Shown piece after piece: positions 8,347 through 16,725 of a DNA stretch of 64,000 nucleotides. The stretch comes from Thermoplasmata archaeon (GTDB lineage: Archaea; Thermoplasmatota; Thermoplasmata; Thermoplasmatales; Thermoplasmataceae): contig JAJZZM010000001.1 in NCBI GenBank assembly GCA_021797555.1, positions 166,874 through 230,873 of the forward strand. Reading direction: 5' to 3'. The translations under genes were made by a program, and so were the position numbers. The notes below the pieces were generated by a model. That model was given only the letters and a program-made list of their open reading frames with translations. It was not told the DNA's origin and ran no database searches. The number at the start of each line of letters is the position of its first letter. Position 1 is the stretch's first letter.

Positions 8347-9444
8347 ATGGATGACCAGAAAATAAATGAAATAAATAATTTACTTGAAAACGCAATAAAA
8401 AATGAATCGGAGGGCAAAAGAAAGGAGGCTTCAGATTTATATATGCTTACGTATAAAAAATTAATTGAACTTGCTAAAAATTCACATGGAAAATTAAAAA
8501 ATGAAAGATTAAACCAGGCAGATATCATATTAAAAACATATAAATCATTAAACGGTGATAATAATGATGGTGATAAAATTTCTCAGGGAAAAAAAATTCT
8601 TGAAACATTAAATATTGAAGAGCCGGAAATACCCAAAGTTACATTTAATGATGTTGCAGGCCTTGAAAATGTTAAAAATGAGATAATGTCAAAAATAATA
8701 TATCCAATGAGGTATAAGGAATTATCAAAAGAATATAATATAGAATTTGGTGGCGGAATGCTTTTATACGGTCCCCCTGGAACAGGGAAAACATTTATTG
8801 TCAAGGCAATAGCCAATGAAGTAAAAGCCAACTTTATAAATGTAAATCCCTCTTCTTTGTATAGCCAGTGGTTTGGCCAGTTTGAAAAGAACATTTCATT
8901 ATTATTTAAAGCTGCATATTTATTATCGCCATCAATAATATTTTTTGATGAAATTGATACTTTAGTTCCTAAAAGGTCCGGGTCGGAATCGGATGCGGCC
9001 AAAAGGGGTGTATCACAGCTATTAACTGAGGTTGGAGGCTTAACCTCAGAGAAGGATAAAAATATATTCATTATAGCCGCAACAAATAATCCGTGGGAAG
9101 TTGATGAGGCAGTAATGAGGCCTGGAAGATTTGATGTTAAAATATATGTTCCACCACCTGATTATGAATCCAGGAAAAAATTATTTGAATTGAAATTATC
9201 AAAAATAAAACATGTAGACAATATAGATTACGATAAACTTTCAAGAACCACAGAAAGGTATTCAGGTGCAGATATAGAATTTATATGCAAAAAAGCAGTC
9301 CAGAATGTTTTTATGGAGGTTGTAAAATCAGGGACTAAAAGGGATATAACCACGGATGACATAATAAATGTTATTTCACAGATAAAGCCATCAATAGACG
9401 AGGCAATGCTGAGGAGGTATCAGAGCTATATTATGGATATGTGA
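8347..9444 (+). CDS. Vps4/CdvC-like AAA ATPase with N-terminal MIT-like domain
   Basis: A 365-residue AAA ATPase of the Vps4/katanin/spastin clade. Residues about 1-70 form an MIT-like three-helix bundle (INNLLENAIKNESEGKRKEA...), which in Vps4 binds ESCRT-III tails. Walker A GPPGTGKT is at 142-149, Walker B IIFFDE at 197-202, and sensor ATNN at 245-248. The first pore loop SSLYSQWFGQFEKN has the aromatic W175-F176 pair used to thread substrate. The final helix KPSIDEAMLRRYQSYI resembles the C-terminal helix of Vps4/katanin. Proteasome-type and Cdc48 features (double ring, coiled coil) are absent. The next gene downstream encodes an ESCRT-III-like protein, supporting a role in remodelling ESCRT-III filaments. 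Confidence 0.85.
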   Translation: MDDQKINEINNLLENAIKNESEGKRKEASDLYMLTYKKLIELAKNSHGKLKNERLNQADIILKTYKSLNGDNNDGDKISQGKKILETLNIEEPEIPKVTFNDVAGLENVKNEIMSKIIYPMRYKELSKEYNIEFGGGMLLYGPPGTGKTFIVKAIANEVKANFINVNPSSLYSQWFGQFEKNISLLFKAAYLLSPSIIFFDEIDTLVPKRSGSESDAAKRGVSQLLTEVGGLTSEKDKNIFIIAATNNPWEVDEAVMRPGRFDVKIYVPPPDYESRKKLFELKLSKIKHVDNIDYDKLSRTTERYSGADIEFICKKAVQNVFMEVVKSGTKRDITTDDIINVISQIKPSIDEAMLRRYQSYIMDM

Positions 9445-9824
9445 TGGCCTGAGTTCAACATCAGCAATATAATCCATGGCATGGTAGTATTTGTTCCATC
9501 AATGAATGGATCTATGTGGCTTAATAAAATAGTCAGAACAATGTTAGAAAGTTTATAGATTATGGATATTATTTTATGGAGCTATATAAAGAAGTTTGGG
9601 TGGTGATTCCAAACCGAGGTATGGCGCAATGCCTCCAATTAAAATAGTCCGGGAAATTTTATCTGGATTATCAAAGGGAAATATAATTATTAATTGATCT
9701 TCAATTGTTACTTTAATATTTATCTGAAAATAGCCTGATTTTTAGCTTTTTGTTATAAAATAATAAGTATATATGGGAACTCATTTCAGAATATACGTAA
9801 AGTTTATAAATATAATATTGTTAT
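9445..9824. other. 380-nt spacer with broken ORF fragments
   Basis: No intact gene. Two short open stretches are visible on the plus strand: about 35 codons at roughly 9451-9558 and about 31 codons at roughly 9602-9697 (GDSKPRYGAMPPIKIVRE at its start). They lie in different frames, without good starts, and could be debris of an old gene, possibly a transposase. The last 30 nt hold the promoter of the Snf7-like gene: TTTATAAAT at 9803-9811. Confidence 0.4.
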
Positions 9825-10442
9825 ATGCCTATGGCAGTTTTCAAATTCGGCAAAAGTGAAGATGAAAAGATTCTTGAAAAAAGATCAAGAATAAGCATGG
9901 ATAAATCAAATATTGATAGAACTATAAGGCAATATGAAAGATTAAAACTTAAAAGTATCGAAGATGCAAAACTTGCACTAAATGATAAAAATATGAGAAA
10001 AGCCAGATTATTTGCATCGTTTATAGCCTCGCTTGAATCTTCAATAAATGGATTAAAGGACTATAAGCTATTGCTTGAAAGTGTTGATTTAAATTTACAG
10101 TATTCAAAAACGCAGAAAGATATATGGTCTGGATTAAAACAGAGTTCACAGGACCTTGTCGGCAATCAGCTGAGTGAAAAACAGATAGCAGAAATATCAC
10201 AGAGCATAGATTCTATAGTTGATGCACAGGAAAGAATACAGGATACTTTAGGAGATCAATTAGATTCAATAAAGGATGCAGTGGATCGCAGTTCAGAGAT
10301 AAATGAAACATCAAGGGACAAAGTTTTAAAAGAATTAGAAGAAGAAAAAGAGGATAATAAAACCACAGAAATATCGGATGAGGACAAACGCCTTAATGAA
10401 TTAATAAAAGAGATAAATAAGGAAAAGGAAGGAGAAAAATAA
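9825..10442 (+). CDS. Snf7/CdvB-like (ESCRT-III-type) coiled-coil protein
   Basis: A 205-residue, almost wholly helical protein with a basic N-terminal half and acidic C-terminal half, the charge split of ESCRT-III subunits. Residues about 25-105 form a long helical hairpin (IRQYERLKLKSIEDAKLAL, then RKARLFASFIASLESSIN) like the Snf7 core. The C-terminal DEDKRLNELIK (185-195) resembles part of the MIM1 motif (R-L-x-x-L) that binds MIT domains, though the usual upstream Leu is missing. It lies 380 nt after the MIT-bearing AAA ATPase. A TATA box at 9803-9811 is 18 nt before the first ATG but 24 before the second (9831), so translation may start at 9831. ESCRT-III assignment is inferred from pattern, not from a search. 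Confidence 0.65.
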   Translation: MPMAVFKFGKSEDEKILEKRSRISMDKSNIDRTIRQYERLKLKSIEDAKLALNDKNMRKARLFASFIASLESSINGLKDYKLLLESVDLNLQYSKTQKDIWSGLKQSSQDLVGNQLSEKQIAEISQSIDSIVDAQERIQDTLGDQLDSIKDAVDRSSEINETSRDKVLKELEEEKEDNKTTEISDEDKRLNELIKEINKEKEGEK

Positions 10443-10482
10443 AAAAATTTTGTAATAATATTTATATTATTTATTATAATAT

Positions 10483-10599
10483 ATGTTTATGAAATCATCG
10501 GATTCCAAGCTATTTTTTGACCTTGGCATATTTAAGATGGATGCAAATATAAAAGCATTTAAAATTAAATTTAATAAGATTAAAAATATAAAAAAATAG
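10483..10599 (+). CDS. Possible small basic protein (38 aa)
   Basis: A 38-codon frame, MFMKSSDSKLFFDLGIFK then a lysine-rich tail (FKIKFNKIKNIKK). A TATA-like TTATTATAATAT precedes the ATG. A second in-frame Met at codon 3 is possible. It fills the gap between the Snf7-like gene and the next gene. It may be a true small protein or chance in A-rich DNA. Confidence 0.3.
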   Translation: MFMKSSDSKLFFDLGIFKMDANIKAFKIKFNKIKNIKK

Positions 10600-10641
10600 T
10601 TTTTCTAAAAAATAATTAATATTATCTTAAAATTAACAATA

Positions 10642-11439
10642 ATGAACATTGATGAAAAATTAAATAAATATATGAAATCCAATTCCGGGGAAATAAAAAA
10701 TTATATTTTCTCCATATTGCTGGCAAGAGAGTACAATTTACCTGAAACTGCATATAAAAATAGAAATATAGATTTATATAATAATATCATGGAATCGGGA
10801 ATAATCAATGACAATGATGTAATAGAAAATTATATAGGAACTATGTTAATGAATAAAAAAGATGAAATAAATAATATAATGAATAATTACCCTGATGAAT
10901 TTAATTACATTGTTTTAACCGGGTCTTCAGGATATGTAACAATGTCATCATTTCTTGGCATACAGTTATCATCCGGAATAATTTTTGATGAAGAATATAT
11001 ATCTAAAATTCTAAAAATAGGTAAAAATAAACTGGATATATATTCAGACATAATATCATTTTTGCCTGAAATAGTATGGAATTACTTCACAAAATTTATA
11101 AAAACCGGCATAGGCCATATATATTATGGATCTTACAGTTCAACAATTTTATTGCCTTTTAGGGAAATGGTAAACCTGAATTTCATAAAAAAAATAAAAA
11201 TAAATGATTATTTCGAGGATTTGTTTGTTATATACAATAAATTAGGTACACATAGTATAAATGAAATAAAAAAATTACTGAATAATCCTGAAAATATAAA
11301 CATTGTAACAACTGAATTAAAAAATGAGGATATTTTATCAATAGATAATGACAATATTGTTATAAAAAATAATGAAGAATTCAATAAAATAAAGGAATTG
11401 AAAAAAATAGAATATGCTAAAAAACTTTTAAACATATAA
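10642..11439 (+). CDS. Uncharacterised 265-aa protein
   Basis: I do not recognise the family. The product is mostly helical, rich in Asn, Lys and Ile, with no signal peptide. Its centre is more hydrophobic (FNYIVLTGSSGYVTMSSFLG, about 92-111, and an amphipathic region near 140-180), while the C-terminus (about 200-265) is strongly charged. No Cys or His pattern and no nucleotide-binding motif. Codon use equals that of its neighbours, so a long-term resident gene. It follows the ESCRT-like region and precedes the lys operon, but spacing on both sides (about 200 nt) suggests its own transcript. Confidence 0.65.
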   Translation: MNIDEKLNKYMKSNSGEIKNYIFSILLAREYNLPETAYKNRNIDLYNNIMESGIINDNDVIENYIGTMLMNKKDEINNIMNNYPDEFNYIVLTGSSGYVTMSSFLGIQLSSGIIFDEEYISKILKIGKNKLDIYSDIISFLPEIVWNYFTKFIKTGIGHIYYGSYSSTILLPFREMVNLNFIKKIKINDYFEDLFVIYNKLGTHSINEIKKLLNNPENINIVTTELKNEDILSIDNDNIVIKNNEEFNKIKELKKIEYAKKLLNI

Positions 11440-11470
11440 TTTTATTTATAAAGAATATAATTATATATTA

Positions 11471-11505
11471 ATACGAATTTAATACTATAATTACATAATT
11501 CGTAT
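11471..11505. promoter_or_regulatory. Spaced inverted repeat upstream of lysW
   Basis: ATACGAATT (11471-11479) and AATTCGTAT (11497-11505) form perfect 9-bp arms around 17 nt. The arm centres are 26 bp apart, about two and a half helix turns, as for a dimeric or tetrameric regulator such as an Lrp protein. It lies about 150-185 nt before lysW. Confidence 0.4.
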
Positions 11506-11545
11506 ATTTTATATATTATGAATTAATTATGTATTGTAATGTTGT

Positions 11546-11563
11546 ATGTTCTTAATAGAACAT
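11546..11563. promoter_or_regulatory. Palindromic operator candidate upstream of lysW
   Basis: ATGTTCT-TAAT-AGAACAT is a perfect 7+4+7 palindrome in otherwise A/T-only sequence. It lies about 30-45 bp before a TATA-like ATATTTATTAAT (about 11595-11606), a typical place for an archaeal activator. An Lrp-type regulator gene (17142) follows the operon, and Sulfolobus LysM is an Lrp-type activator of its lys operon, so this is a reasonable binding site for that protein. Confidence 0.45.
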
Positions 11564-11645
11564 ATAATGTTAAAAATAATATTAACCAATACAAATATTT
11601 ATTAATAGAATAATATTAATAAATAACTGTAAAAAATAATAGTGT

Positions 11646-11649
11646 GGTG
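11646..11649 (+). promoter_or_regulatory. Ribosome binding site deciding the lysW start
   Basis: GGTG lies 6 nt before the ATG at 11656 and favours that ATG over the in-frame GTG codons at 11644 and 11647. A ribosome site at the first gene of an operon implies a 5' leader of some 30 nt, unlike the leaderless pattern of many first genes nearby. Confidence 0.5.
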
Positions 11650-11655
11650 AAATAT

Positions 11656-11829
11656 ATGGAAACAAAATGTAAAATATGTGGAGAGAAAATAGAGGTAGCC
11701 GAGGATTCAATGGCCGGGGAGTTATTAGAATGCCCTTCATGCGGCATGAGCTATGAAATAACTTCCATAAATGGCAACACAGTAAGCATAAAAAATGCAG
11801 AGAATGTAGGAGAGGACTGGGGAGAATAA
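11656..11829 (+). CDS. lysW: LysW amino-group carrier protein
   Basis: A 57-residue acidic carrier that shields the amino group of alpha-aminoadipate (lysine route) or glutamate (ornithine/arginine route) through its C-terminal glutamate. The zinc knuckles are Cys5-Cys8 (CKICGE) and Cys26-Cys29 (CPSCGM), and the protein ends in the diagnostic EDWGE, whose last Glu is the attachment point. The start is the ATG after the GGTG site. It heads the lysWYZJXK operon, with the next start codon 1 nt after its stop. Full set of partners follows, so the pathway from LysW-bound substrate to release is complete here. Confidence 0.96.
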   Translation: METKCKICGEKIEVAEDSMAGELLECPSCGMSYEITSINGNTVSIKNAENVGEDWGE

Positions 11830-11830
11830 A

Positions 11831-12877
11831 TTGATAAAAATCGGCATTGTCGGTGCTTCCGGATACGTTGGCGGTGAATTATTAAGGCTATTATCAAACC
11901 ATGAAAATGTTGAAATAAAATATGCAACATCAAATAGCCATAAAAATGAGAAAATATCAAGGATACATCCTGATTTGTATGGTTTGACAGATTTAAGGTT
12001 TTCCGATAGAACCCCCATGGAAGTGGCCCAGGACGTTGATTTAATATTTTTGGCATTGCCACATGGAACATCAATAAAATATGTCCCTGATTTGATTGAG
12101 ACAGGTGTGAACATAATAGATATGAGCGCGGACTTTAGATTGAAAGACCCAGAAAAATATCCGGAATGGTACGGGTTTGAACATAATTATCCTGATTTAT
12201 TAAAAAAATTTATTTATGGCATGCCGGAATTACATAGAGATCAGATAAAAAATGCAAAATATATCGCAACGCCAGGATGTATTGCATCATCATCAATATA
12301 TAGCATAGCACCATTTTTATCATTAAGTTTAAATGACAATATAATAAATGTTGATGCAAAGGTAGGTTCCTCAGGTTCCGGTTCAGGCCTGGATGAATCA
12401 AAAATTTTTTCTGAAAGGTTTAATTCAATAAGGGCTTACAAGCCTGTGCATCACAGGCATACGCCTGAAATTGAACAGGAATTAAAATATGTATCAAATA
12501 AGGATATAAAAATAGCATTATCGGCACATTCCGTTAATATGGTCAGGGGTATATTAACAACCTCAAGCATTTATGCGATGGATGATGAAATAAAATTATG
12601 GTCATTGCTTCGCGATTTCTACGGCAATGAAAAATTTGTAAGGCTAATGATGGATAAAAAAAGCAACTATAAATACCCTGATCCAAAAATAGTAATAGGC
12701 TCAAACTTTGCCGACATAGGCTTTGCAATAGACAAATATATAAAAAGAATAGTTTCTTTTGGTGCCATTGACAATATGATAAAGGGCGCTGCAGGCAATG
12801 CAATACAGTCAATGAATATAATGTATAAATTCAATGAGTACGAATCATTGATCATGCCATCACTATTTCCGGTGTAA
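11831..12877 (+). CDS. lysY: LysW-aminoadipyl/glutamyl-phosphate reductase
   Basis: A 348-residue ArgC-family NADPH-dependent reductase that reduces the LysW-bound acyl phosphate made by LysZ to the semialdehyde. Rossmann motif GIVGASGYVGGELLRLL is at about 4-20; the catalytic Cys is in IATPGCIASSSIYS (about 144-157) and the active His in KPVHHRHTPEIEQE. It starts at a TTG at 11831; the sequence encoding the LysW tail supplies a purine-rich GGGGAG ribosome site. Second gene of the operon, 2 nt before lysZ. Whether it acts on aminoadipate, glutamate or both cannot be settled from sequence alone. Confidence 0.93.
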   Translation: MIKIGIVGASGYVGGELLRLLSNHENVEIKYATSNSHKNEKISRIHPDLYGLTDLRFSDRTPMEVAQDVDLIFLALPHGTSIKYVPDLIETGVNIIDMSADFRLKDPEKYPEWYGFEHNYPDLLKKFIYGMPELHRDQIKNAKYIATPGCIASSSIYSIAPFLSLSLNDNIINVDAKVGSSGSGSGLDESKIFSERFNSIRAYKPVHHRHTPEIEQELKYVSNKDIKIALSAHSVNMVRGILTTSSIYAMDDEIKLWSLLRDFYGNEKFVRLMMDKKSNYKYPDPKIVIGSNFADIGFAIDKYIKRIVSFGAIDNMIKGAAGNAIQSMNIMYKFNEYESLIMPSLFPV

Positions 12878-12879
12878 AT

Positions 12880-13644
12880 ATGATAGTAGTAAAAATAGGT
12901 GGAAGCATACTCGAAAATGTAATAGAAAATAATAATTTTTATAATGTTTTAAAAAATATAAATGATGATATTATAATAGTCCATGGTGGCGGAAATTATT
13001 TAGATAATCATTCAGACCTTTTTAATTATGAAAAAAAATATGTAACATCTCCGGAAGGAATAAGGAGCAGGTATACCGATAAAAAAACACTGGATATTTT
13101 TACAATGGCAATGAATTTAATAAATAATAAAATTGTTCTAAATTTAAAAAGGTCCGGATTAAAAGCAGTATCATTAAATGGCACAATCAACGCAAGGAGA
13201 AAGGAAAAATTAATAATAATTAATGAAAAAGGGAGAAAAATGGTAATAGATGGTGGATATACGGGCAAGATTACGGATATTGATACTATTCCATTAAAAA
13301 ATATTCTGGAATCCGGGTATATACCGGTTATACCTCCATTAGCATATTCTAACGAAAGCTATTTAAATGTGGATGCTGACCGTGCAGCTGCCTATATTGC
13401 AGGTTATATGAAAGCCGATGCTTTAATATTATTAACAAATGTAAACGGATTATATATAAATAATAACATAATAGAAAAGGCCGATGAGAATTATATAAAA
13501 AGTATTATAAAAAATGTGGGCCACGGAATGGATAAAAAATTAATGGCTTCTATGGAAGCTATAGATTATGGCGTTAAAAAGGTTATAATATCAAACCCAT
13601 TCAATGATATTTATAATGGTACGGTGATTTATAATGAATTATGA
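12880..13644 (+). CDS. lysZ: LysW-aminoadipate/glutamate kinase
   Basis: A 254-residue amino-acid kinase family member (ArgB-like) that phosphorylates the side-chain carboxylate of LysW-bound aminoadipate or glutamate. The N-terminal VVKIGGSI and the IIVHGGGNYLD loop bind phosphates, and YLNVDADRAAAYIAG (about 163-177) plus ILLTNVNGLY are family signatures. ATG preceded by GGTG within the lysY end. Its last 11 nt overlap lysJ, implying coupled translation. Length is normal. Confidence 0.93.
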   Translation: MIVVKIGGSILENVIENNNFYNVLKNINDDIIIVHGGGNYLDNHSDLFNYEKKYVTSPEGIRSRYTDKKTLDIFTMAMNLINNKIVLNLKRSGLKAVSLNGTINARRKEKLIIINEKGRKMVIDGGYTGKITDIDTIPLKNILESGYIPVIPPLAYSNESYLNVDADRAAAYIAGYMKADALILLTNVNGLYINNNIIEKADENYIKSIIKNVGHGMDKKLMASMEAIDYGVKKVIISNPFNDIYNGTVIYNEL

Positions 13645-14809
13645 GGATAAATATATAGCAAATACATATCAGAGATTGCCGGTTAATATATTAAGGGGTG
13701 AAAATTCAACACTTTTTGATGTAAATGGCAAAAAATACATAGATATGATGGGAGGTTATGGCGTTGCAATTCTGGGTTATTCAAATACCGATATAAAAAA
13801 TGCAATATGCAATCAGTATGATAGGATACCTATTGCACATGCATCAGAATATACTGAGGCAAGATCTAATTTTGTGGATAAGCTATCAAAGATAGCTCCT
13901 GACTATTTGAATGAATTTTATCTTGGAAATACCGGGGCCGAGGCTATAGAGGCTGCAATAAAGGTTATAAAAAAATCATCAAAAAAACATAAAATTATTG
14001 CAATGACAAATTCATACCATGGAAAGACACTGGGAGCACTTTCAATTACATATTCAAATAAATACAGAAAAAATTTCGGTGATATTTTAATTAAAGATGT
14101 TGAATTTATCAGATATAATAATTATGATGATTTAAATATCATAAAAAATGACGATGACGTAGCAGGATTATTCTTTGAGGCAGTCCAGGGCGAAGGTGGA
14201 ATAAACATACCTGATAAAGAATATGTAAAACAGTTGAGGGAAATCACAGAGGAAAAAAACATTATTCTTGTTGCAGATGAAATACAGGCCGGATTAGGCA
14301 GGACAGGAAAAATGTGGGCATTTGAAAATTTTGATATAAAGCCGGATATAATAACAATTGGCAAAGGCATTGGAGGGGGCATGCCGCTATCTGTAACTGC
14401 AGGTAAAAAAGAATATATGGATAATCTTGATAAGGGCGAGCAATCATCAACAACCGGCGGTAATCCACTGGCATGTGCTGCCGGGTCATCTGTAATAAAT
14501 CAGTTAAAACCGGAATTATTAAACAGTGTATATAAAAAAGGGGAACTTTTAAGAAAAACACTAAATGATGAATTGAATGAAATAAAAATAGTTAAGGAAA
14601 TACGCGGTTTGGGGTTAATGGATGCTATAGAATTAAGAGTTAAATTCCTGCCCATCTTAATGGATATGATAAAAAATGGTGTTCTGCCATTATATTCCGG
14701 GATAAATATAATAAGAATGCTGCCACCATATATAATTAGCAATGATGAGATAATTAATGCATCTGAAATAATGGCTAATTCAATAAAATCATATTATAAA
14801 GGGATTTAA
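13634..14809 (+). CDS. lysJ: LysW-aminoadipate-semialdehyde/glutamate-semialdehyde aminotransferase
   Basis: A 391-residue class III PLP aminotransferase (ArgD family), converting LysW-bound semialdehyde to LysW-lysine or LysW-ornithine with glutamate as donor. Seen: the phosphate loop GNTGAEAIEAAIK, the aromatic SYHGKTLG, the VADEIQAGLGRTGKMWAFE block with the PLP-ring Asp, and the Schiff-base Lys in TIGKGIGGGMPLS (about 237-249). The start ATG lies inside lysZ (11-nt overlap) behind GGTGA, the first possible Met. Stop is 1 nt before lysX. Confidence 0.93.
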   Translation: MNYEDKYIANTYQRLPVNILRGENSTLFDVNGKKYIDMMGGYGVAILGYSNTDIKNAICNQYDRIPIAHASEYTEARSNFVDKLSKIAPDYLNEFYLGNTGAEAIEAAIKVIKKSSKKHKIIAMTNSYHGKTLGALSITYSNKYRKNFGDILIKDVEFIRYNNYDDLNIIKNDDDVAGLFFEAVQGEGGINIPDKEYVKQLREITEEKNIILVADEIQAGLGRTGKMWAFENFDIKPDIITIGKGIGGGMPLSVTAGKKEYMDNLDKGEQSSTTGGNPLACAAGSSVINQLKPELLNSVYKKGELLRKTLNDELNEIKIVKEIRGLGLMDAIELRVKFLPILMDMIKNGVLPLYSGINIIRMLPPYIISNDEIINASEIMANSIKSYYKGI

Positions 14810-14810
14810 A

Positions 14811-15659
14811 ATGAAAGTTTCATTAATTTATGATATAATAAGATGGGAAGAGAGGTCTATAATTAAAGCATTGAACGATAAAAATGTGGATGTTTCATTA
14901 ATTGATGTTAAAAACATGAACCTGGATTTAAAAAATAACAGTTATGATTTCGGTGACATATCATTGCAGAGATCAACCGGTTATTACAGGAATTTGCATT
15001 CTACTGCATATATAGAATTTACAGGCAATAGAATTATAAATGATTTTAATTCAACCATTATAACAGGAAACAAAATGTTTACATCGCTAATGTTATCAAA
15101 AAATAACATAAGAATACCCAAAACATTTGTTTCATTTAATAAGGAAACATTTTTAAAATCGTTTAATGATGATTTTAATAGTAAAGCAGTCACAAAGCCG
15201 GTAACCGGGAGCTGGGGCAGGATGATATCATTATTGAATGATTATTATGCTGCAATGGATGTTTCAGAATACAAGGATTATATGTATCCATTATACCAGA
15301 TAAATTATACACAGGAATTTATCAATGATTTCGACCGTGATTTAAGGGTTTTTGTTGTTAATGATAATGTAATAGCAGGAATATACAGGTATAAACCGGG
15401 TAATGACTGGCGGACAAATACGGCACTGGGTGGCAGGGCGGAAAAACTTAAAATAACCCCGGAAATAGAGGAAATAGCACTAAAATCAGCCCAGGCAATT
15501 GGCCCTGGAATATATGGCATAGATCTCCTCGAGTCAAGGGAAGGCTATTTTGTAAATGAAATAAATGGAAATACGGAATTTAAAAACACTGTTCCTGTAA
15601 CCGGCATAAACATACCTGATTACATTGCTGATTATGTAATATCAGAGGCAAAAAAATGA
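14811..15659 (+). CDS. lysX: LysW ligase (LysX/ArgX, ATP-grasp)
   Basis: A 282-residue RimK-like ATP-grasp ligase that joins the LysW C-terminal glutamate to the amino group of aminoadipate (LysX) or glutamate (ArgX). It shows the ATP-grasp elements: KPVTGSWGRMISLLND (about 126-141), RDLRVFVVNDNVIAGIYRY and the metal-binding YFVNEINGNTEFKN near residue 250. The usual LysX/ArgX discriminating residues sit in this last segment, but I cannot assign it to one side by eye, so a dual role is possible. ATG 1 nt after lysJ; overlaps lysK by 4 nt (ATGA). Confidence 0.92.
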   Translation: MKVSLIYDIIRWEERSIIKALNDKNVDVSLIDVKNMNLDLKNNSYDFGDISLQRSTGYYRNLHSTAYIEFTGNRIINDFNSTIITGNKMFTSLMLSKNNIRIPKTFVSFNKETFLKSFNDDFNSKAVTKPVTGSWGRMISLLNDYYAAMDVSEYKDYMYPLYQINYTQEFINDFDRDLRVFVVNDNVIAGIYRYKPGNDWRTNTALGGRAEKLKITPEIEEIALKSAQAIGPGIYGIDLLESREGYFVNEINGNTEFKNTVPVTGINIPDYIADYVISEAKK

Positions 15660-16723
15660 ATGCAAAGGATATGCTAATTAATCTATTGAATATATATTCT
15701 CCAAGTGGAAACGAGGAAGAAATAGCCAAATTAATAAAAGAATATATGGTGGATTTAGACTTTGAGGATCCTGTAATTGATGATAAATTAAATGTTATTT
15801 CTGTTAATGGTAAAAATAAGCCATATGTTTTTTTATGCGGCCATGAGGATACTGTGCCCGGATTCCTTGATGTTAAGATTAACAATGACATGATCCATGG
15901 CAGGGGTGCTGTTGATGCAAAATCATCATTGCTGTCATTAATGCTTGGTGCCAGCAGTGCCATAAAAAGAGGGTTTAATGGCAAATTATTAATATCCGCC
16001 GCTTCCGGTGAAGAAAGCGATAGCAAGGGAATATACAATATATTAAATAATTATGATAAATATGACTATGCAATCTTCGGTGAGCCTGGAGGGCCTGAAA
16101 ATATAACCGTGGGCTATAAGGGCAGATTATTATTAAAGATAGAAAAGAACAGTAAGGCACACCATGCAAGCTCATCGTGGATGGAAGAAAATGCAATAGA
16201 TTCATTAATAGCATTATGGCAAAAAATAAGGTTAAAATATGGCTATAATAAGGATTTTAACAGTGTAACAGCGGGCATTACAAAATTCAATGGCGGTGAA
16301 TATGATAATAAAACACCTGAAAAAGCATCAATGTATATAGATTTAAGGTATCCAAAATCCATAAATGAGGATAACCTCATAGATGAAATGAAATTATATA
16401 TTGATGAAATACTTAAAAATAACTATAATTATAACATTGAAAGCAGAACAGAACCATATATATCTGACCTTAAAAGCGAGTTGGTGTCCTCATTTAAGGA
16501 TGCTATAATAAAAAATAATATGAAGCCAAAATTAATTTTTAAAAGTGGATCAGGTGATATGAATACGTTGGGTAATAGATGGAAAATACCGGCAGTAACA
16601 TATGGCCCCGGAGACACAAAATTATCACATACAAATAATGAGGTAATAAATATAAATGAAATTTATAGATGTACAGATATTATATCAGATTCGCTAATTT
16701 CGATTTATAATAAATTTAAATAG
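15656..16723 (+). CDS. lysK: LysW-lysine/ornithine hydrolase
   Basis: A 355-residue M20-family metallopeptidase that frees lysine or ornithine from LysW. Metal ligands are seen in FLCGHEDTVPG (His), GRGAVDAKSS (bridging Asp), SGEESDSKG (catalytic and metal Glu pair), FGEPGGPE and the C-terminal SHTNNEVI (His). The dimerisation/lid domain lies in the middle (about 165-275). ATG overlaps the lysX stop by 4 nt. It is the last gene of the operon; a hairpin plus T-run follows directly. Confidence 0.93.
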   Translation: MNAKDMLINLLNIYSPSGNEEEIAKLIKEYMVDLDFEDPVIDDKLNVISVNGKNKPYVFLCGHEDTVPGFLDVKINNDMIHGRGAVDAKSSLLSLMLGASSAIKRGFNGKLLISAASGEESDSKGIYNILNNYDKYDYAIFGEPGGPENITVGYKGRLLLKIEKNSKAHHASSSWMEENAIDSLIALWQKIRLKYGYNKDFNSVTAGITKFNGGEYDNKTPEKASMYIDLRYPKSINEDNLIDEMKLYIDEILKNNYNYNIESRTEPYISDLKSELVSSFKDAIIKNNMKPKLIFKSGSGDMNTLGNRWKIPAVTYGPGDTKLSHTNNEVININEIYRCTDIISDSLISIYNKFK

Positions 16724-16725
16724 AA

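Noticed and set aside
11737-12114. 125- and 107-codon minus-strand frames in lysW/lysY
   Set aside because: Antisense to strongly conserved coding sequence.
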